Shown one piece after another: positions 1 through 6,854 of a stretch of 16,250 nucleotides of DNA (position 1 is its first letter; each line of letters starts with the position of its first letter). Position numbers and translations under genes: made by a program. Origin of the DNA: an uncultured Eubacteriales bacterium. Lineage in GTDB: Bacteria > Bacillota > Clostridia > Oscillospirales > Acutalibacteraceae. Location of the stretch: contig ONIF01000100.1 in the NCBI GenBank assembly GCA_900317795.1, positions 1 to 16,250 of the forward strand, given 5' to 3'. Below the pieces are notes generated by a model, which did not search any database, was not told the DNA's origin, and saw nothing but the letters and a program-made list of their open reading frames with translations.

Positions 1-78
1 GATCTTGCATCTTGTATATGCTCTTGTAGAGAACTTAGGCTCTCTCTGCTGTTTTACTTTCATAGATGTCTTGGCCAC
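1..78 (-). CDS. rpsN: 30S ribosomal protein S14, N-terminal part (cut by window edge)
   Basis: The first 26 codons of S14, a small-subunit head protein, are present; the rest lies outside the window. The frame opens with GTG at 78 and reads MAKTSMKVKQQ, ending at TRCKI. This matches the short zinc-binding (type Z) form of S14, in which the Cys near residue 24 is the first of four zinc ligands; the other three cannot be checked here. The ribosome-binding site AAGGAGGG overlaps the rplE stop codon, so translation is probably coupled to rplE. Its place directly after rplE is standard for the spc operon. Identity is secure from context plus sequence; the zinc-type assignment rests on one visible cysteine. 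Confidence 0.88.
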   Translation of the reverse strand, partial: MAKTSMKVKQQREPKFSTRAYTRCKI

Positions 79-90
79 AATAATCCCTCC

Positions 91-633
91 TTATTGTTTA
101 GCAAACGGAGCACCCATCAATGTGAGCAGCTCTCTTGCTTCTTCATCATTTGCCGCTGTCGTTACAAAGCAAATATCCATACCACGTACTTTGTCTATCT
201 TATCGAACTCGATTTCGGGGAAAATGAGCTGTTCTTTAATGCCCATGTTATAATTTCCTCTGCCGTCGAATGAGTTCGGGTTGATACCTCTGAAGTCACG
301 AACTCTCGGAAGTGCCACATTAAAGAGCCTGTCCATGAATTCATACATTTTGTCGCCTCTGAGAGTAACTTTAACACCGTTGGGCATACCCTCACGGAGT
401 TTGAAGTTAGCGACTGACTTCTTTGCACGGCACACAACGGGTTTCTGACCTGTTATGATACCCAAATCACGTGAGATTGCGTCGATAGCCTTGGAATTTT
501 CCTTAGCCTCGCCTGCACCTACGTTGATAACGATTTTTTCCAGTTTCGGAATCTGCATGACACTCTTGTAGGAAAACTTTTTCATAAGAGCGGGAGCAGC
601 TTCTTTGGTATAGAAATCTTTCAATCTTGCCAT
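91..633 (-). CDS. rplE: 50S ribosomal protein L5
   Basis: L5 binds 5S rRNA and forms part of the central protuberance of the large subunit, contacting the P-site tRNA. The 180-residue product has the usual length and the conserved stretches: IPKLEKIVINVG near residues 28-39, TGQKPVVCRAKKSVANFKLR near 61-80, and RDFRGINPNSFDGRGNYNMG near 111-130. The ATG at 633 follows AGGAGG at a 9-nt spacing, and that site overlaps the stop codon of rplX, suggesting coupled translation. It lies between rplX and rpsN as expected for the spc operon. Nothing unusual is seen in it. Confidence 0.97.
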   Translation of the reverse strand: MARLKDFYTKEAAPALMKKFSYKSVMQIPKLEKIVINVGAGEAKENSKAIDAISRDLGIITGQKPVVCRAKKSVANFKLREGMPNGVKVTLRGDKMYEFMDRLFNVALPRVRDFRGINPNSFDGRGNYNMGIKEQLIFPEIEFDKIDKVRGMDICFVTTAANDEEARELLTLMGAPFAKQ

Positions 634-647
634 TTCAAATTACCTCC

Positions 648-965
648 TCAAAGTGCCTCTCCGCATTTTTTGCAGACACGCTCTTTTGTACCGTCTTCAA
701 GAAGTCTGTGAGCAACTCTTGTGGGCTTCTTGCAGTGCGGGCATACTACCTGTACTTTGCAGGCATACATAGCACCCTCTGCTTCAACAATACCGCCCTG
801 TTCGCCCATTCTTCTGGGTTTAACGTGCTTTGAAACAAGGTTCACTTTCTCAATGATAACCTTGCCCTCTTTAGGGCTTACTGCAAGGACTTTGCCCTGC
901 TTGCCCTTTTCGGTGCCGCTGAGTACGACAACTGTATCGCCTGTTTTTACATGAATTTTACTCAT
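648..965 (-). CDS. rplX: 50S ribosomal protein L24
   Basis: L24 is an early assembly protein that binds the 5' domain of 23S rRNA near the exit tunnel. The 105-residue product starts with a KOW domain (residues 3-35, GDTVVVLSGTEKGKQGKV) followed by the typical KHVKPRR segment. The C-terminal part keeps an intact zinc ribbon, C75-x2-C78 and C98-x2-C101, a form common in Firmicutes and lost in some other lineages. The ATG at 965 has GGAGG about 9 nt upstream. Gene order rplN-rplX-rplE is standard. Confidence 0.96.
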   Translation of the reverse strand: MSKIHVKTGDTVVVLSGTEKGKQGKVLAVSPKEGKVIIEKVNLVSKHVKPRRMGEQGGIVEAEGAMYACKVQVVCPHCKKPTRVAHRLLEDGTKERVCKKCGEAL

Positions 966-980
966 CTCGCTGCACCTCCA

Positions 981-1310
981 TCAAAGAACTTCGGGAGCAA
1001 GGCTGAGAATCTTCATATAATCTTTATCACGAAGCTCTCTTGCTACCGGTCCAAATATACGAGTACCTCTGGGGTTTTTGTCATCTCTGATTATAACTGC
1101 TGCGTTCTCGTCAAATCTGATATAAGTGCCGTCTTCACGTCTTACGCCCTTTGCGGAACGGACAATAACGGCTTTAACGACATCGCCTTTTTTAACAACG
1201 CCGCCGGGTGCTGCTTTTTTAACGGAAGCAACCACAACGTCGCCTATATTTGCGTACCTCCTGCCTGTACCACCGAGTACACGGATGCACATAAGCTCCT
1301 TACAGAACAT
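981..1310 (-). CDS. rplN: 50S ribosomal protein L14, missing the conserved N-terminus
   Basis: L14 sits at the subunit interface, contacting 16S rRNA through bridge B5/B8 and L19. From residue 4 the product is a clear L14: KELMCIRVLGGTGRRYA, the APGGVVKKGDVVKAV segment, FDENAAVIIRDDKNPRGTRI and the C-terminal LSLAPEVL. L14 is normally about 122 residues and begins with a strand of the type MIQQxTxLxVADNSGA before KEL; here only MFC precedes KEL and the total is 109. The only in-frame upstream start, ATG at 1310, lies 1 nt after AGGAGG, far too close for normal initiation. That suggests the original start and about 16 codons were lost in frame. The gene is single-copy and essential in bacteria, so this is either an assembly or sequencing fault or a remarkable variant. 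Family identity is certain; the start is not. Confidence 0.9.
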   Translation of the reverse strand: MFCKELMCIRVLGGTGRRYANIGDVVVASVKKAAPGGVVKKGDVVKAVIVRSAKGVRREDGTYIRFDENAAVIIRDDKNPRGTRIFGPVARELRDKDYMKILSLAPEVL

Positions 1311-1321
1311 TCCTCCTTTAA

Positions 1322-1579
1322 TTATTTAGCTTTTTCGATGATCTCTACCAATCTCCATCTCTTGTCTTTGGAGAGGGGACGGGTTTCCATGATGCGTACA
1401 CGGTCACCTATATTGCACTCGTTGTTTTCATCATGTACTTTAAACTTGATTGTACGCTTGATAATCTTGTTGTAAAGCGGGTGCTTTACACTGTTTTCTA
1501 TTGCAACAACTGCGGTTTTATCCATTTTGTTGCTGACTACTTTACCAACGTTTGTTTTTCTGAGATTTCTTTCGCTCAC
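1322..1579 (-). CDS. rpsQ: 30S ribosomal protein S17
   Basis: S17 is a primary 16S rRNA-binding protein of the small subunit body. The 85-residue product has the usual length and motifs: RKTNVGKVVSNKMDKTAVV at residues 7-25 and the GDRVRIMETRPLSKDKRWRL block at 58-77, an OB-fold signature. The start is GTG at 1579, chosen because AGGGAGG precedes it by 9 nt; an ATG six bases upstream is out of frame. It lies between rpmC and rplN in the standard order. Confidence 0.96.
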   Translation of the reverse strand: MSERNLRKTNVGKVVSNKMDKTAVVAIENSVKHPLYNKIIKRTIKFKVHDENNECNIGDRVRIMETRPLSKDKRWRLVEIIEKAK

Positions 1580-1600
1580 AGTGCATTACCTCCCTTTCAA

Positions 1601-1801
1601 TTATGCGTTTTCGGCAAGCTCATTCTGACGAATGATTGTATTGACTCTTGCTATATCCTTCTTAACTGCGGAAATACGCATAGGGTTGTCAAGCTGATTG
1701 ATTGCAAGCTGGAAGCGAAGGTTGAAAAGTTCTTCTTTAAGGCTCTGGAGCTTTGTTTCAAGCTCAGCCGGTGTCAAATCTCTGAGTTCTGAAGCCTTCA
1801 T
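1601..1801 (-). CDS. rpmC: 50S ribosomal protein L29
   Basis: L29 is a small helical-hairpin protein at the exit tunnel rim, next to L23, where nascent-chain factors dock. The 66-residue product shows the typical MKASELRDLTPAEL start, the KLQSLKEELFNLRFQLA helix and the DIARVNTIIRQNE end helix. Its ATG overlaps the last base of the rplP stop (TAATG), and its AGGAGG-type site lies inside the end of rplP, so translation is coupled. Length and order are normal. Confidence 0.96.
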   Translation of the reverse strand: MKASELRDLTPAELETKLQSLKEELFNLRFQLAINQLDNPMRISAVKKDIARVNTIIRQNELAENA

Positions 1802-2226
1802 TATGCGTCAACCTCCGTTTCTTCCTTTTTCACGAATTTAGTCTTGATAGGCAGCTTGTTTGCAGCAAGGCGGAAAGCCTCTCTTGCAGTTTCCTCGGGA
1901 ACGCCTGCAAGCTCAAACATTACTCTGCCGGGCTTTACTACTGCTACCCAGAATTCGGGTGAACCTTTACCGGAACCCATGCGGACTTCGGCAGGCTTCT
2001 TTGTAACGGGCTTGTCGGGGAATATCTTTATCCAAACCTTACCAAATCTCTTGCAGTAACGTGTCATAGCGATACGGGCTGCTTCTATCTGATTGGCTGT
2101 AATCCATGCAGGTTCAAGTGCCTGCAAACCATACTCACCGTAGGTTACTTTATTACCTCTGAGTGCCTTGCCTGTCATACGACCTCTGTGCACTCTGCGG
2201 TATTTTACTCTTTTAGGCATTAACAT
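1801..2226 (-). CDS. rplP: 50S ribosomal protein L16
   Basis: L16 helps organise the A-site region and peptidyl transferase centre of the large subunit. The 141-residue product carries the family blocks: MLMPKRVKYRRVHRGRM at the start, GNKVTYGEYGLQALEPAWIT near residues 24-43, RIAMTRYCKR, and GSGKGSPEFWVAVVKPGRV near 83-101. The ATG overlaps the rpsC stop by one base (TAATG), with GGAGG inside the rpsC end. A short acidic tail (KKEETEVDA) follows the conserved core, which is common variation. It is a normal member of the S10 operon. Confidence 0.97.
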   Translation of the reverse strand: MLMPKRVKYRRVHRGRMTGKALRGNKVTYGEYGLQALEPAWITANQIEAARIAMTRYCKRFGKVWIKIFPDKPVTKKPAEVRMGSGKGSPEFWVAVVKPGRVMFELAGVPEETAREAFRLAANKLPIKTKFVKKEETEVDA

Positions 2227-2891
2227 TATTTGCTGCCTCCTTCCTTACGAGGCTTTCTGTTATCCTGGAGAACTTCGCCCTTGTAGAGCCATACTTTAAC
2301 ACCGATTTTACCGTATGTTGTATCAGCCTCTGCAAAGCCGTAGTCTATATCTGCACGAAGTGTCTGAAGCGGTATTGTACCCTCATGATACTGCTCGCTT
2401 CTTGCGATTTCGGCACCGCCAAGACGACCCGAGCACATGATTTTAATACCTCTTGCATTTGCTTTCATTGCACTGCCGATGGATTTCTTCATAGCACGTC
2501 TGAAAGAGATTCTCTTTTCAAGCTGCTGTGCAACGTTCTCAGCAATAAGCTGTGCATTGAGGTCGGGATTTTTAACTTCAACGATATTGATATTAACAGG
2601 CTTGCCGAGAATTTTCTCGCACTGTACACGGAGCTTTTCAATTTCAGCACCGCCCTTGCCTATTACAATACCGGGCTTTGCACAATGAATGTGTATTCTT
2701 ACTTTAGATGCGTCACGCTCGATTTCGATTTTCGGAACGCCTGCATCACCAAGCTGTTTTTTAAGAGTCTTACGGAGGTTGTAGTCCTCAACGAGAGTAT
2801 CGCCGAAGTCTTTATCTTTTACAAACCAACGTGAGTCCCAATCTTTGATAACACCGACACGCAAACCGTGCGGATTTACTTTCTGACCCAT
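2226..2891 (-). CDS. rpsC: 30S ribosomal protein S3
   Basis: S3 lies at the mRNA entry side of the small subunit head and contributes to mRNA unwinding. The 221-residue product begins MGQKVNPHGLRVG and carries a type-2 KH RNA-binding domain with GIVIGKGG at residues 74-81. The S3 C-terminal domain follows, with GIKIMCSGRLGGAEIARSE and the typical ADIDYGFAEADTTYGKIGVK. The ATG at 2891 is preceded by GGGAGG. Length, order and motifs are all ordinary. Confidence 0.97.
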   Translation of the reverse strand: MGQKVNPHGLRVGVIKDWDSRWFVKDKDFGDTLVEDYNLRKTLKKQLGDAGVPKIEIERDASKVRIHIHCAKPGIVIGKGGAEIEKLRVQCEKILGKPVNINIVEVKNPDLNAQLIAENVAQQLEKRISFRRAMKKSIGSAMKANARGIKIMCSGRLGGAEIARSEQYHEGTIPLQTLRADIDYGFAEADTTYGKIGVKVWLYKGEVLQDNRKPRKEGGSK

Positions 2892-2909
2892 TCAGTCCTA
2901 CCTCCCTAA

Positions 2910-3245
2910 TTATTCTTTCTCTTTCAAAACAAGAGTTACGTGAGATGTTTTCTTGTCTATTCTGTATGCACGTCCCTGTGCTCTCGGTCTGATTCTCTTG
3001 AGGATAGGTCCTTGACCTACATAGCACTCTGCAACATAGAGTTTGCTGACGTCCATATTATGATTGTTCTCTGCATTAGCCATAGCTGATTTAAGGAGTT
3101 TTTCCAAATCCTCACATGCAGCCTTCGGGGTGTGCTTGAGAACTGCCATTGCATAATCGCAAGGCTTGTTTCTGATAAGGTCAAGAACGATCTTTACCTT
3201 ACGGGGAGAAATGCGGGCGTATTTGAGTTCTGCCCTTGCTTCCAT
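2910..3245 (-). CDS. rplV: 50S ribosomal protein L22
   Basis: L22 touches all domains of 23S rRNA and lines the exit tunnel with a beta-hairpin loop, the place where macrolide-resistance changes occur. The product has ARISPRKVKIVLDLIRNK at its start, the tunnel-loop region IDKKTSHVTLVL at the end, and RIRPRAQGRAYRI before it. Two in-frame ATGs exist, at 3251 and 3245. I choose 3245 because GGAG is 9 nt upstream of it but only 3 nt from the first, and because L22 proteins usually begin MEA. That gives 111 residues. Neighbours are rpsS and rpsC, as expected. Confidence 0.95.
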   Translation of the reverse strand: MEARAELKYARISPRKVKIVLDLIRNKPCDYAMAVLKHTPKAACEDLEKLLKSAMANAENNHNMDVSKLYVAECYVGQGPILKRIRPRAQGRAYRIDKKTSHVTLVLKEKE

Positions 3246-3266
3246 GTTCATACACTCCTTTCAGGC

Positions 3267-3539
3267 TTACTTAGATGTTTTTGAACCGGCATGACCTTTA
3301 AAAGTTCTGGTAGGTGCAAACTCACCGAGCTTGTGTCCAACCATATCTTCAGTTACATATACCGGAACGTGCTTGCGTCCGTCGTGGACTGCAAATGTAT
3401 GTCCTACGAACTCAGGGAAAATGGTAGAAGACCTGCTCCAAGTTTTGAGAATCTTCTTTTCGCCTGTTTCGTTCATCTGCTGAACCCTTTTAAGCAGTAC
3501 AGGCTGCACATAAGGGCCTTTTTTAACGCTTCTGCTCAT
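3267..3539 (-). CDS. rpsS: 30S ribosomal protein S19
   Basis: S19 forms a complex with S13 in the small subunit head near the A-site tRNA and bridge B1a. The 90-residue product is almost entirely conserved core: MSRSVKKGPYVQP, KTWSRSSTIFPEFVGHTFAV and the signature HKLGEFAPTRTFKGHAGSK at the C-terminus. The ATG at 3539 has AAGGAG 8-9 nt upstream. It is slightly shorter than many homologues at the tail, within normal variation. Confidence 0.97.
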   Translation of the reverse strand: MSRSVKKGPYVQPVLLKRVQQMNETGEKKILKTWSRSSTIFPEFVGHTFAVHDGRKHVPVYVTEDMVGHKLGEFAPTRTFKGHAGSKTSK

Positions 3540-3565
3540 TGTATAAGCTCCTTTCTGTACGCCTA

Positions 3566-4378
3566 TTACTTACCGTTTCTTCTTCTTACGATAAGCTTTC
3601 TGGTCTTGTATCCGAGAGCAGGCTTACCCCAAGGTGTAACAGGTCCGGGACGACCAACAGGGGATTTGCCCTCACCACCGCCGTGGGGGTGGTCATTCGG
3701 GTTCATGACAGAACCTCTTACAGTAGGTCTCCAACCCATGTTTCTTTTACGTCCTGCTTTACCGATTTTTACATTTTCATGGTCGATGTTTCCAACCTGA
3801 CCGATGGTAGCCATGCAGTTTTCGGGAACATTTCTGAGTTCGCCCGAAGGAAGTCTTAACAGTGCAAGACCGTTTTCCTTTGCCATAAGCTGAGCCATGT
3901 TGCCGGCACTTCTTGCAAGCTGTGCACCCTTTCCGGGATACAATTCTACGTTGTGTACGAATGTACCTACGGGGATATTGGCAAGCGGAAGTGCATTGCC
4001 GGGCTTAATATCTGCAGCAGGTCCCGATACAACCTTATCTCCCACTTTAAGACCTACGGGAGCGATAATATAGCTCTTTACACCGTCTGCATACTCAATC
4101 AAAGCAATGTGTGCGGAACGATTCGGGTCATATTCGAGAGTTTTTACAGTAGCTTCTACGTCGAACTTGCGACGCTTGAAGTCGATAATTCTATATTTAT
4201 TTCTGTTGCCGCCGCCTCTGTGACGAACGGTAATTCTGCCGTAGCTGTTACGGCCTGATTTCTTGTTGAGCGGAGCAAGCAGGCTCTTTTCAGGCTCAAC
4301 CTTTGAAAGAACCGAGTAATCTGTTACCGACATATTACGCCTTGCGGGGCTGGTCGGCTTATAGTTCTTTATTGCCAT
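3566..4378 (-). CDS. rplB: 50S ribosomal protein L2, with a short C-terminal gap
   Basis: L2 is one of the oldest large-subunit proteins, needed for subunit association and peptidyl transferase activity. The product has the N-terminal rRNA-binding OB fold, the SH3-like domain, and the signature SVMNPNDHPHGGGEG at residues 223-237, including the conserved His next to the catalytic centre. Bacterial L2 is normally 274-278 residues; this one is 270. The shortfall falls at one place: GYKTRK (256-261) runs straight into LIVRRRNGK, where homologues have about seven more basic residues of the kind KKNKSDK. Upstream, a 69-nt gap to rplW contains a small hairpin (GGAGAA/TTCTCC). The start at 4378 follows AGGAG. 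Confidence 0.95.
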   Translation of the reverse strand: MAIKNYKPTSPARRNMSVTDYSVLSKVEPEKSLLAPLNKKSGRNSYGRITVRHRGGGNRNKYRIIDFKRRKFDVEATVKTLEYDPNRSAHIALIEYADGVKSYIIAPVGLKVGDKVVSGPAADIKPGNALPLANIPVGTFVHNVELYPGKGAQLARSAGNMAQLMAKENGLALLRLPSGELRNVPENCMATIGQVGNIDHENVKIGKAGRKRNMGWRPTVRGSVMNPNDHPHGGGEGKSPVGRPGPVTPWGKPALGYKTRKLIVRRRNGK

Positions 4379-4447
4379 TTATTTCACACTCCTCATGATG
4401 GCTTTGCGGAGAACGGCATATTCTCCATTCATTCTGCCTTTTTAGGC

Positions 4448-4741
4448 TTACATCATGCCTTCAAAGAATTCTATTGTTTTGCTGTCGGGGGTAAGCGTTA
4501 CATAAGCCTTTTTCCATGAAGGAGTATAGCCCTGATTTCTGCCCTGACGGCGAAGTCTGCCACGAACACTTACTGTGTTTACCTTTGCAACCTCTACACC
4601 GAACACTTCTTCAACAGCTCTTGCAATATCTATTTTAGTAGCTTTCTTGTCAACTTTGAAGGTATATTTCTTATCTGCAACAACGCCTGCCATTGTTTTT
4701 TCCGTAATGATAGGCTTTATAATAATGTCACGTGCATTCAT
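4448..4741 (-). CDS. rplW: 50S ribosomal protein L23
   Basis: L23 sits at the peptide exit and is the docking site for trigger factor and the signal recognition particle. The 97-residue product has IIKPIITEKTM at residues 6-16, the KYTFKVDKKATKIDIARAVE core and the loop segment GRLRRQGRNQGYTPSWKKAYVT near 65-86. The ATG overlaps the rplD stop by one base (TAATG), with AGGAGG encoded in the last codons of rplD, so the two are translationally coupled. Length and order are normal. Confidence 0.96.
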   Translation of the reverse strand: MNARDIIIKPIITEKTMAGVVADKKYTFKVDKKATKIDIARAVEEVFGVEVAKVNTVSVRGRLRRQGRNQGYTPSWKKAYVTLTPDSKTIEFFEGMM

Positions 4742-5364
4742 TATGCATATACCTCCTCTATCTTGCTTACGGCATCTTTCACGATAACAACTTTGTCAGC
4801 GTTTACGATGTCATATACATTGATTGTGTTTACCTGTGCAGTCTTTACACCCGGAATATTTCTTGCCGAAAGAATCACTTTCTTGTCAACCTCGGGAAGA
4901 ATGATAAGTGCTTTTTTGTCTGCACCGATAGCTTTGAGCATATTGGCAACAGTCTTTGTCTTGTACTCGTTCATTGAAACGGCATCAACAACAACTATCT
5001 GACTGTCTTTCAGTTTGCTTGAAAATGCTGATTTCATAGCAAGCTTTTTCACTTTCTTATTTACTGTAAATCTGTAACATCTGGGCTTGGGAGCAAATAC
5101 AACGCCGCCGTGTGTCCACTGGGGAGCACGGGTTGAACCCTGTCTTGCATGACCTGTGCCTTTCTGTCGCCAAGGCTTTCTGCCGCCGCCCGATACTTCT
5201 GCACGAGTGAGAGCGGACTGTGTACCCTGACGGTTGTTGGCAAGATAGTTTACTACCATCTGATGCATTGCAACCGTATTCGGCTCTATACCGAAAACAG
5301 CATCGGAAAGTTCTATTTCACTTACTTTCTGACCAGCCATATCGAGAACATCTATATTAGCCAT
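4741..5364 (-). CDS. rplD: 50S ribosomal protein L4
   Basis: L4 is an early 23S rRNA-binding protein whose long loop reaches the exit tunnel. In Escherichia coli it also represses its own S10 operon by acting on the mRNA leader. The 207-residue product has the tunnel-loop signature GGGRKPWRQKGTGHARQGS near residues 59-77, RAPQWTHGGVVFAPKPR after it, and the KKALIILPEVDKKV segment in the globular part. The ATG at 5364 follows GGAGG by 7 nt. Whether it regulates the long leader seen here upstream of rpsJ cannot be told from sequence alone. Confidence 0.97.
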   Translation of the reverse strand: MANIDVLDMAGQKVSEIELSDAVFGIEPNTVAMHQMVVNYLANNRQGTQSALTRAEVSGGGRKPWRQKGTGHARQGSTRAPQWTHGGVVFAPKPRCYRFTVNKKVKKLAMKSAFSSKLKDSQIVVVDAVSMNEYKTKTVANMLKAIGADKKALIILPEVDKKVILSARNIPGVKTAQVNTINVYDIVNADKVVIVKDAVSKIEEVYA

Positions 5365-5381
5365 TGAAATTCCTCCTTCCT

Positions 5382-6077
5382 TTAAGCCTTAACGCTGTCA
5401 CGGATTACTACGATACCGCCGTTGGGACCGGGAACAGCACCCTTGATTGCAATAAGATTGTTTTCGTTGTCAACTTTAACAACTGTCAAATTCTGAACTG
5501 TAACTCTCTCTGCACCAAGATGACCTGCCATTTTTTTGCCCTTCCAAACTCTTGACGGAGTTGAGCAGGCACCCATTGAACCGCCATGACGGGCAACAGG
5601 ACCTGAACCGTGAGATTCTTTAAGGCGATGGAAGTTCCAACGCTTGATTACACCTGCATAGCCTTTACCTTTGCTCTTGCCTGTAACATCAATCTTGTCA
5701 CCCTCTGCAAAGGTATCTGCTTTGATTATATCGCCCACTTTGAAAGAATCGAGATTATCTACTCTGAATTCACGGAGAGTGCTTTTCGGAGCAACATCTG
5801 CTTTCTTGAAGTGACCGAGAAGAGGCTTTGTAATATTGACAGGGTCGTTCTTAAATTTTTCCGAACGCTGTCTTTTGCCTTTACCTGTACCGTTCTGAAC
5901 TTTCAGCTTAATATCACCGAAGCCCATCTGAACTGCCTCATAGCCGTCATTTTCAACTGTCTTGATTTGAGCCACTACACAAGGACCTGCTTCAACAACA
6001 GTTACGGGTATAACGTTACCCTTTTCATCAAAGATCTGTGTCATACCGACCTTTTTGCCGATGATAGCTTTCTGCAT
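5382..6077 (-). CDS. rplC: 50S ribosomal protein L3, with an internal basic insertion
   Basis: L3 starts assembly of the large subunit and reaches the peptidyl transferase centre with a long loop. The product opens MQKAIIGKKVGMTQIFDEKG and has FKVGDIIKADTFAEGDKIDVTGKSKGKGYAG split over residues 112-142, then the SHGSGPVARHGGSMGACSTPSR loop. It is 231 residues, whereas many bacterial L3 are about 205-215. The extra length sits at residues 57-82, a basic, Gly/Lys/Arg-rich stretch (NGTGKGKRQRSEKFK) between MGFGD and the LGHFKKA motif. Reading frame and flanks are intact, so it looks like a lineage insertion. The start follows AAGGAGG by 8 nt. Confidence 0.96.
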   Translation of the reverse strand: MQKAIIGKKVGMTQIFDEKGNVIPVTVVEAGPCVVAQIKTVENDGYEAVQMGFGDIKLKVQNGTGKGKRQRSEKFKNDPVNITKPLLGHFKKADVAPKSTLREFRVDNLDSFKVGDIIKADTFAEGDKIDVTGKSKGKGYAGVIKRWNFHRLKESHGSGPVARHGGSMGACSTPSRVWKGKKMAGHLGAERVTVQNLTVVKVDNENNLIAIKGAVPGPNGGIVVIRDSVKA

Positions 6078-6104
6078 AAAGATTTCCTCCTTGATAGGTT
6101 ATTG

Positions 6105-6120
6105 GTTGGCTTTTGCCAAC
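6105..6120 (-). other. Small hairpin in the rpsJ-rplC gap
   Basis: The 69-nt gap between rpsJ and rplC holds a perfect 6-bp stem, GTTGGC-AAAA-GCCAAC. No U-run follows, so it is not an intrinsic terminator. It could be an mRNA processing or stability element, but that is only a guess. Confidence 0.4.
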
Positions 6121-6146
6121 TTGACCCCGACTGCTTGTAGGTTGAA

Positions 6147-6458
6147 TTAAAGTTTCACTTCTACTTCAACACCGGCAGGGAGCTCCAGAGCTGTGATTGC
6201 ATCAACAGTTCTGTTTGATGGTCTGAGAATGTCAATAAGTCTTTTGTGAGTTCTTGTTTCAAACTGCTCACGGCTGTCCTTGTACTTGTGTACTGCACGA
6301 AGAATAGTAACAACCTCTTTTTCTGTGGGGAGCGGTATCGGTCCTGAAACCCTCGCACCTGTACGCTTTGCAGTTGCAACAATCTTTTCAGCAGCCTGGT
6401 CAACAAGCTGATGATCATAACCCTTTATTCTTATTCTGATTTTCTCCTTGACTGCCAC
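6147..6458 (-). CDS. rpsJ: 30S ribosomal protein S10
   Basis: S10 is a small-subunit head protein that also binds NusB in transcription antitermination. The 103-residue product is typical: KIRIRIKGYDHQLVDQAAEK, the RTGARVSGPIPLPTEKEVVT loop, KYKDSREQFETRTHKRL and the PAGVEVEVKL end. I place the start at GTG 6458 because AAGGAGG lies 8 nt upstream and homologues begin MA-K. The open frame extends to an ATG at 6545, but those 29 codons (MSCMKHPEWCK and on) lie in the structured leader and have no S10 similarity. It is the first gene of the operon here, as in most Firmicutes. Confidence 0.97.
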   Translation of the reverse strand: MAVKEKIRIRIKGYDHQLVDQAAEKIVATAKRTGARVSGPIPLPTEKEVVTILRAVHKYKDSREQFETRTHKRLIDILRPSNRTVDAITALELPAGVEVEVKL

Positions 6459-6760
6459 ATTGGTCGCCTCCTTAAAAATATTTTTTGGGGTGGGCGTTTT
6501 TCCCGAAATTGCCTTACACCACTCCGGGTGTTTCATGCAACTCAAATAAAAATCCCGAACCGAATACTCGATACGGGCAAGGCTTTCGAGAATTCATGAG
6601 CACAAGAAATCCACACCCCTGCACAAGTAACTAATGCAGACGTTTTTTCTCCTGCTCACTTCAACAAATTCGCCCGGTTTAAAATCGGACATACTCCACG
6701 GAAAAACCGGCTCACAAGCCGCAACCTCCCGCTTCAACGCATATCTGTTGCAGTCACGCT
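6459..6760 (-). promoter_or_regulatory. S10 operon leader, about 300 nt, with alternative stems and an attenuator-like hairpin
   Basis: The untranslated region between the predicted start of transcription (about 6759) and rpsJ is long and rich in inverted repeats. Reading along the transcript: CGGCT/AGCCG at 6708-6721; CCGGTTT/AAACCGG at 6674-6710, which shares bases with the first stem so only one can form; CTGCA/TGCAG at 6619-6639; the terminator-like hairpin at 6541-6577; and ACACC/GGTGT at 6516-6531. Overlapping stems upstream of a terminator-like hairpin suggest transcription attenuation. In E. coli the S10 leader is controlled by L4, but no shared structure is claimed here. Confidence 0.55.
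6541..6577 (-). terminator. Terminator-like hairpin inside the S10 leader (possible attenuator)
   Basis: On the minus strand, CCCG-T-ATCGA-GTAT-TCGGT-T-CGGG forms a 9-bp stem with one T-T mismatch and one wobble pair, closed by a 4-nt loop. It is followed at once by ATTTTTATTTG. It lies about 85 nt upstream of the rpsJ start, too far to be the end of ylmH alone but well placed to stop transcription before rpsJ. Confidence 0.5.
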
Positions 6761-6765
6761 ATATT

Positions 6766-6794
6766 ATAATAGCATATCCCCCCTTGAATTGCAA
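6766..6794 (-). promoter_or_regulatory. Sigma-A promoter of the S10 operon
   Basis: On the minus strand TTGCAA (6789-6794), a 17-bp spacer and TATTAT (6766-6771) are preceded by TGC, giving an extended -10. An overlapping TATAAT at 6763-6768 would need a 20-bp spacer and is less likely. The site lies just after the end of the ylmH-like gene, so S10 transcription is probably both independent and open to read-through. Confidence 0.6.
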
Positions 6795-6854
6795 GAAATT
6801 ACGATTTTTTGCATTTAGAATTTATTCCAACTTTTCAAAAATTTTTTATGCATT

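Noticed and set aside
951..1475. 174-codon plus-strand frame across rplX, rplN and rpsQ
   Set aside because: It is antisense to conserved ribosomal genes and resembles no known protein. It is unusually long but fits chance stop-codon avoidance opposite biased codons.
6459..6545. Upstream extension of rpsJ to an ATG at 6545
   Set aside because: The 29 extra codons lie in the structured leader, have no S10 similarity, and a strong AAGGAGG precedes the GTG at 6458.
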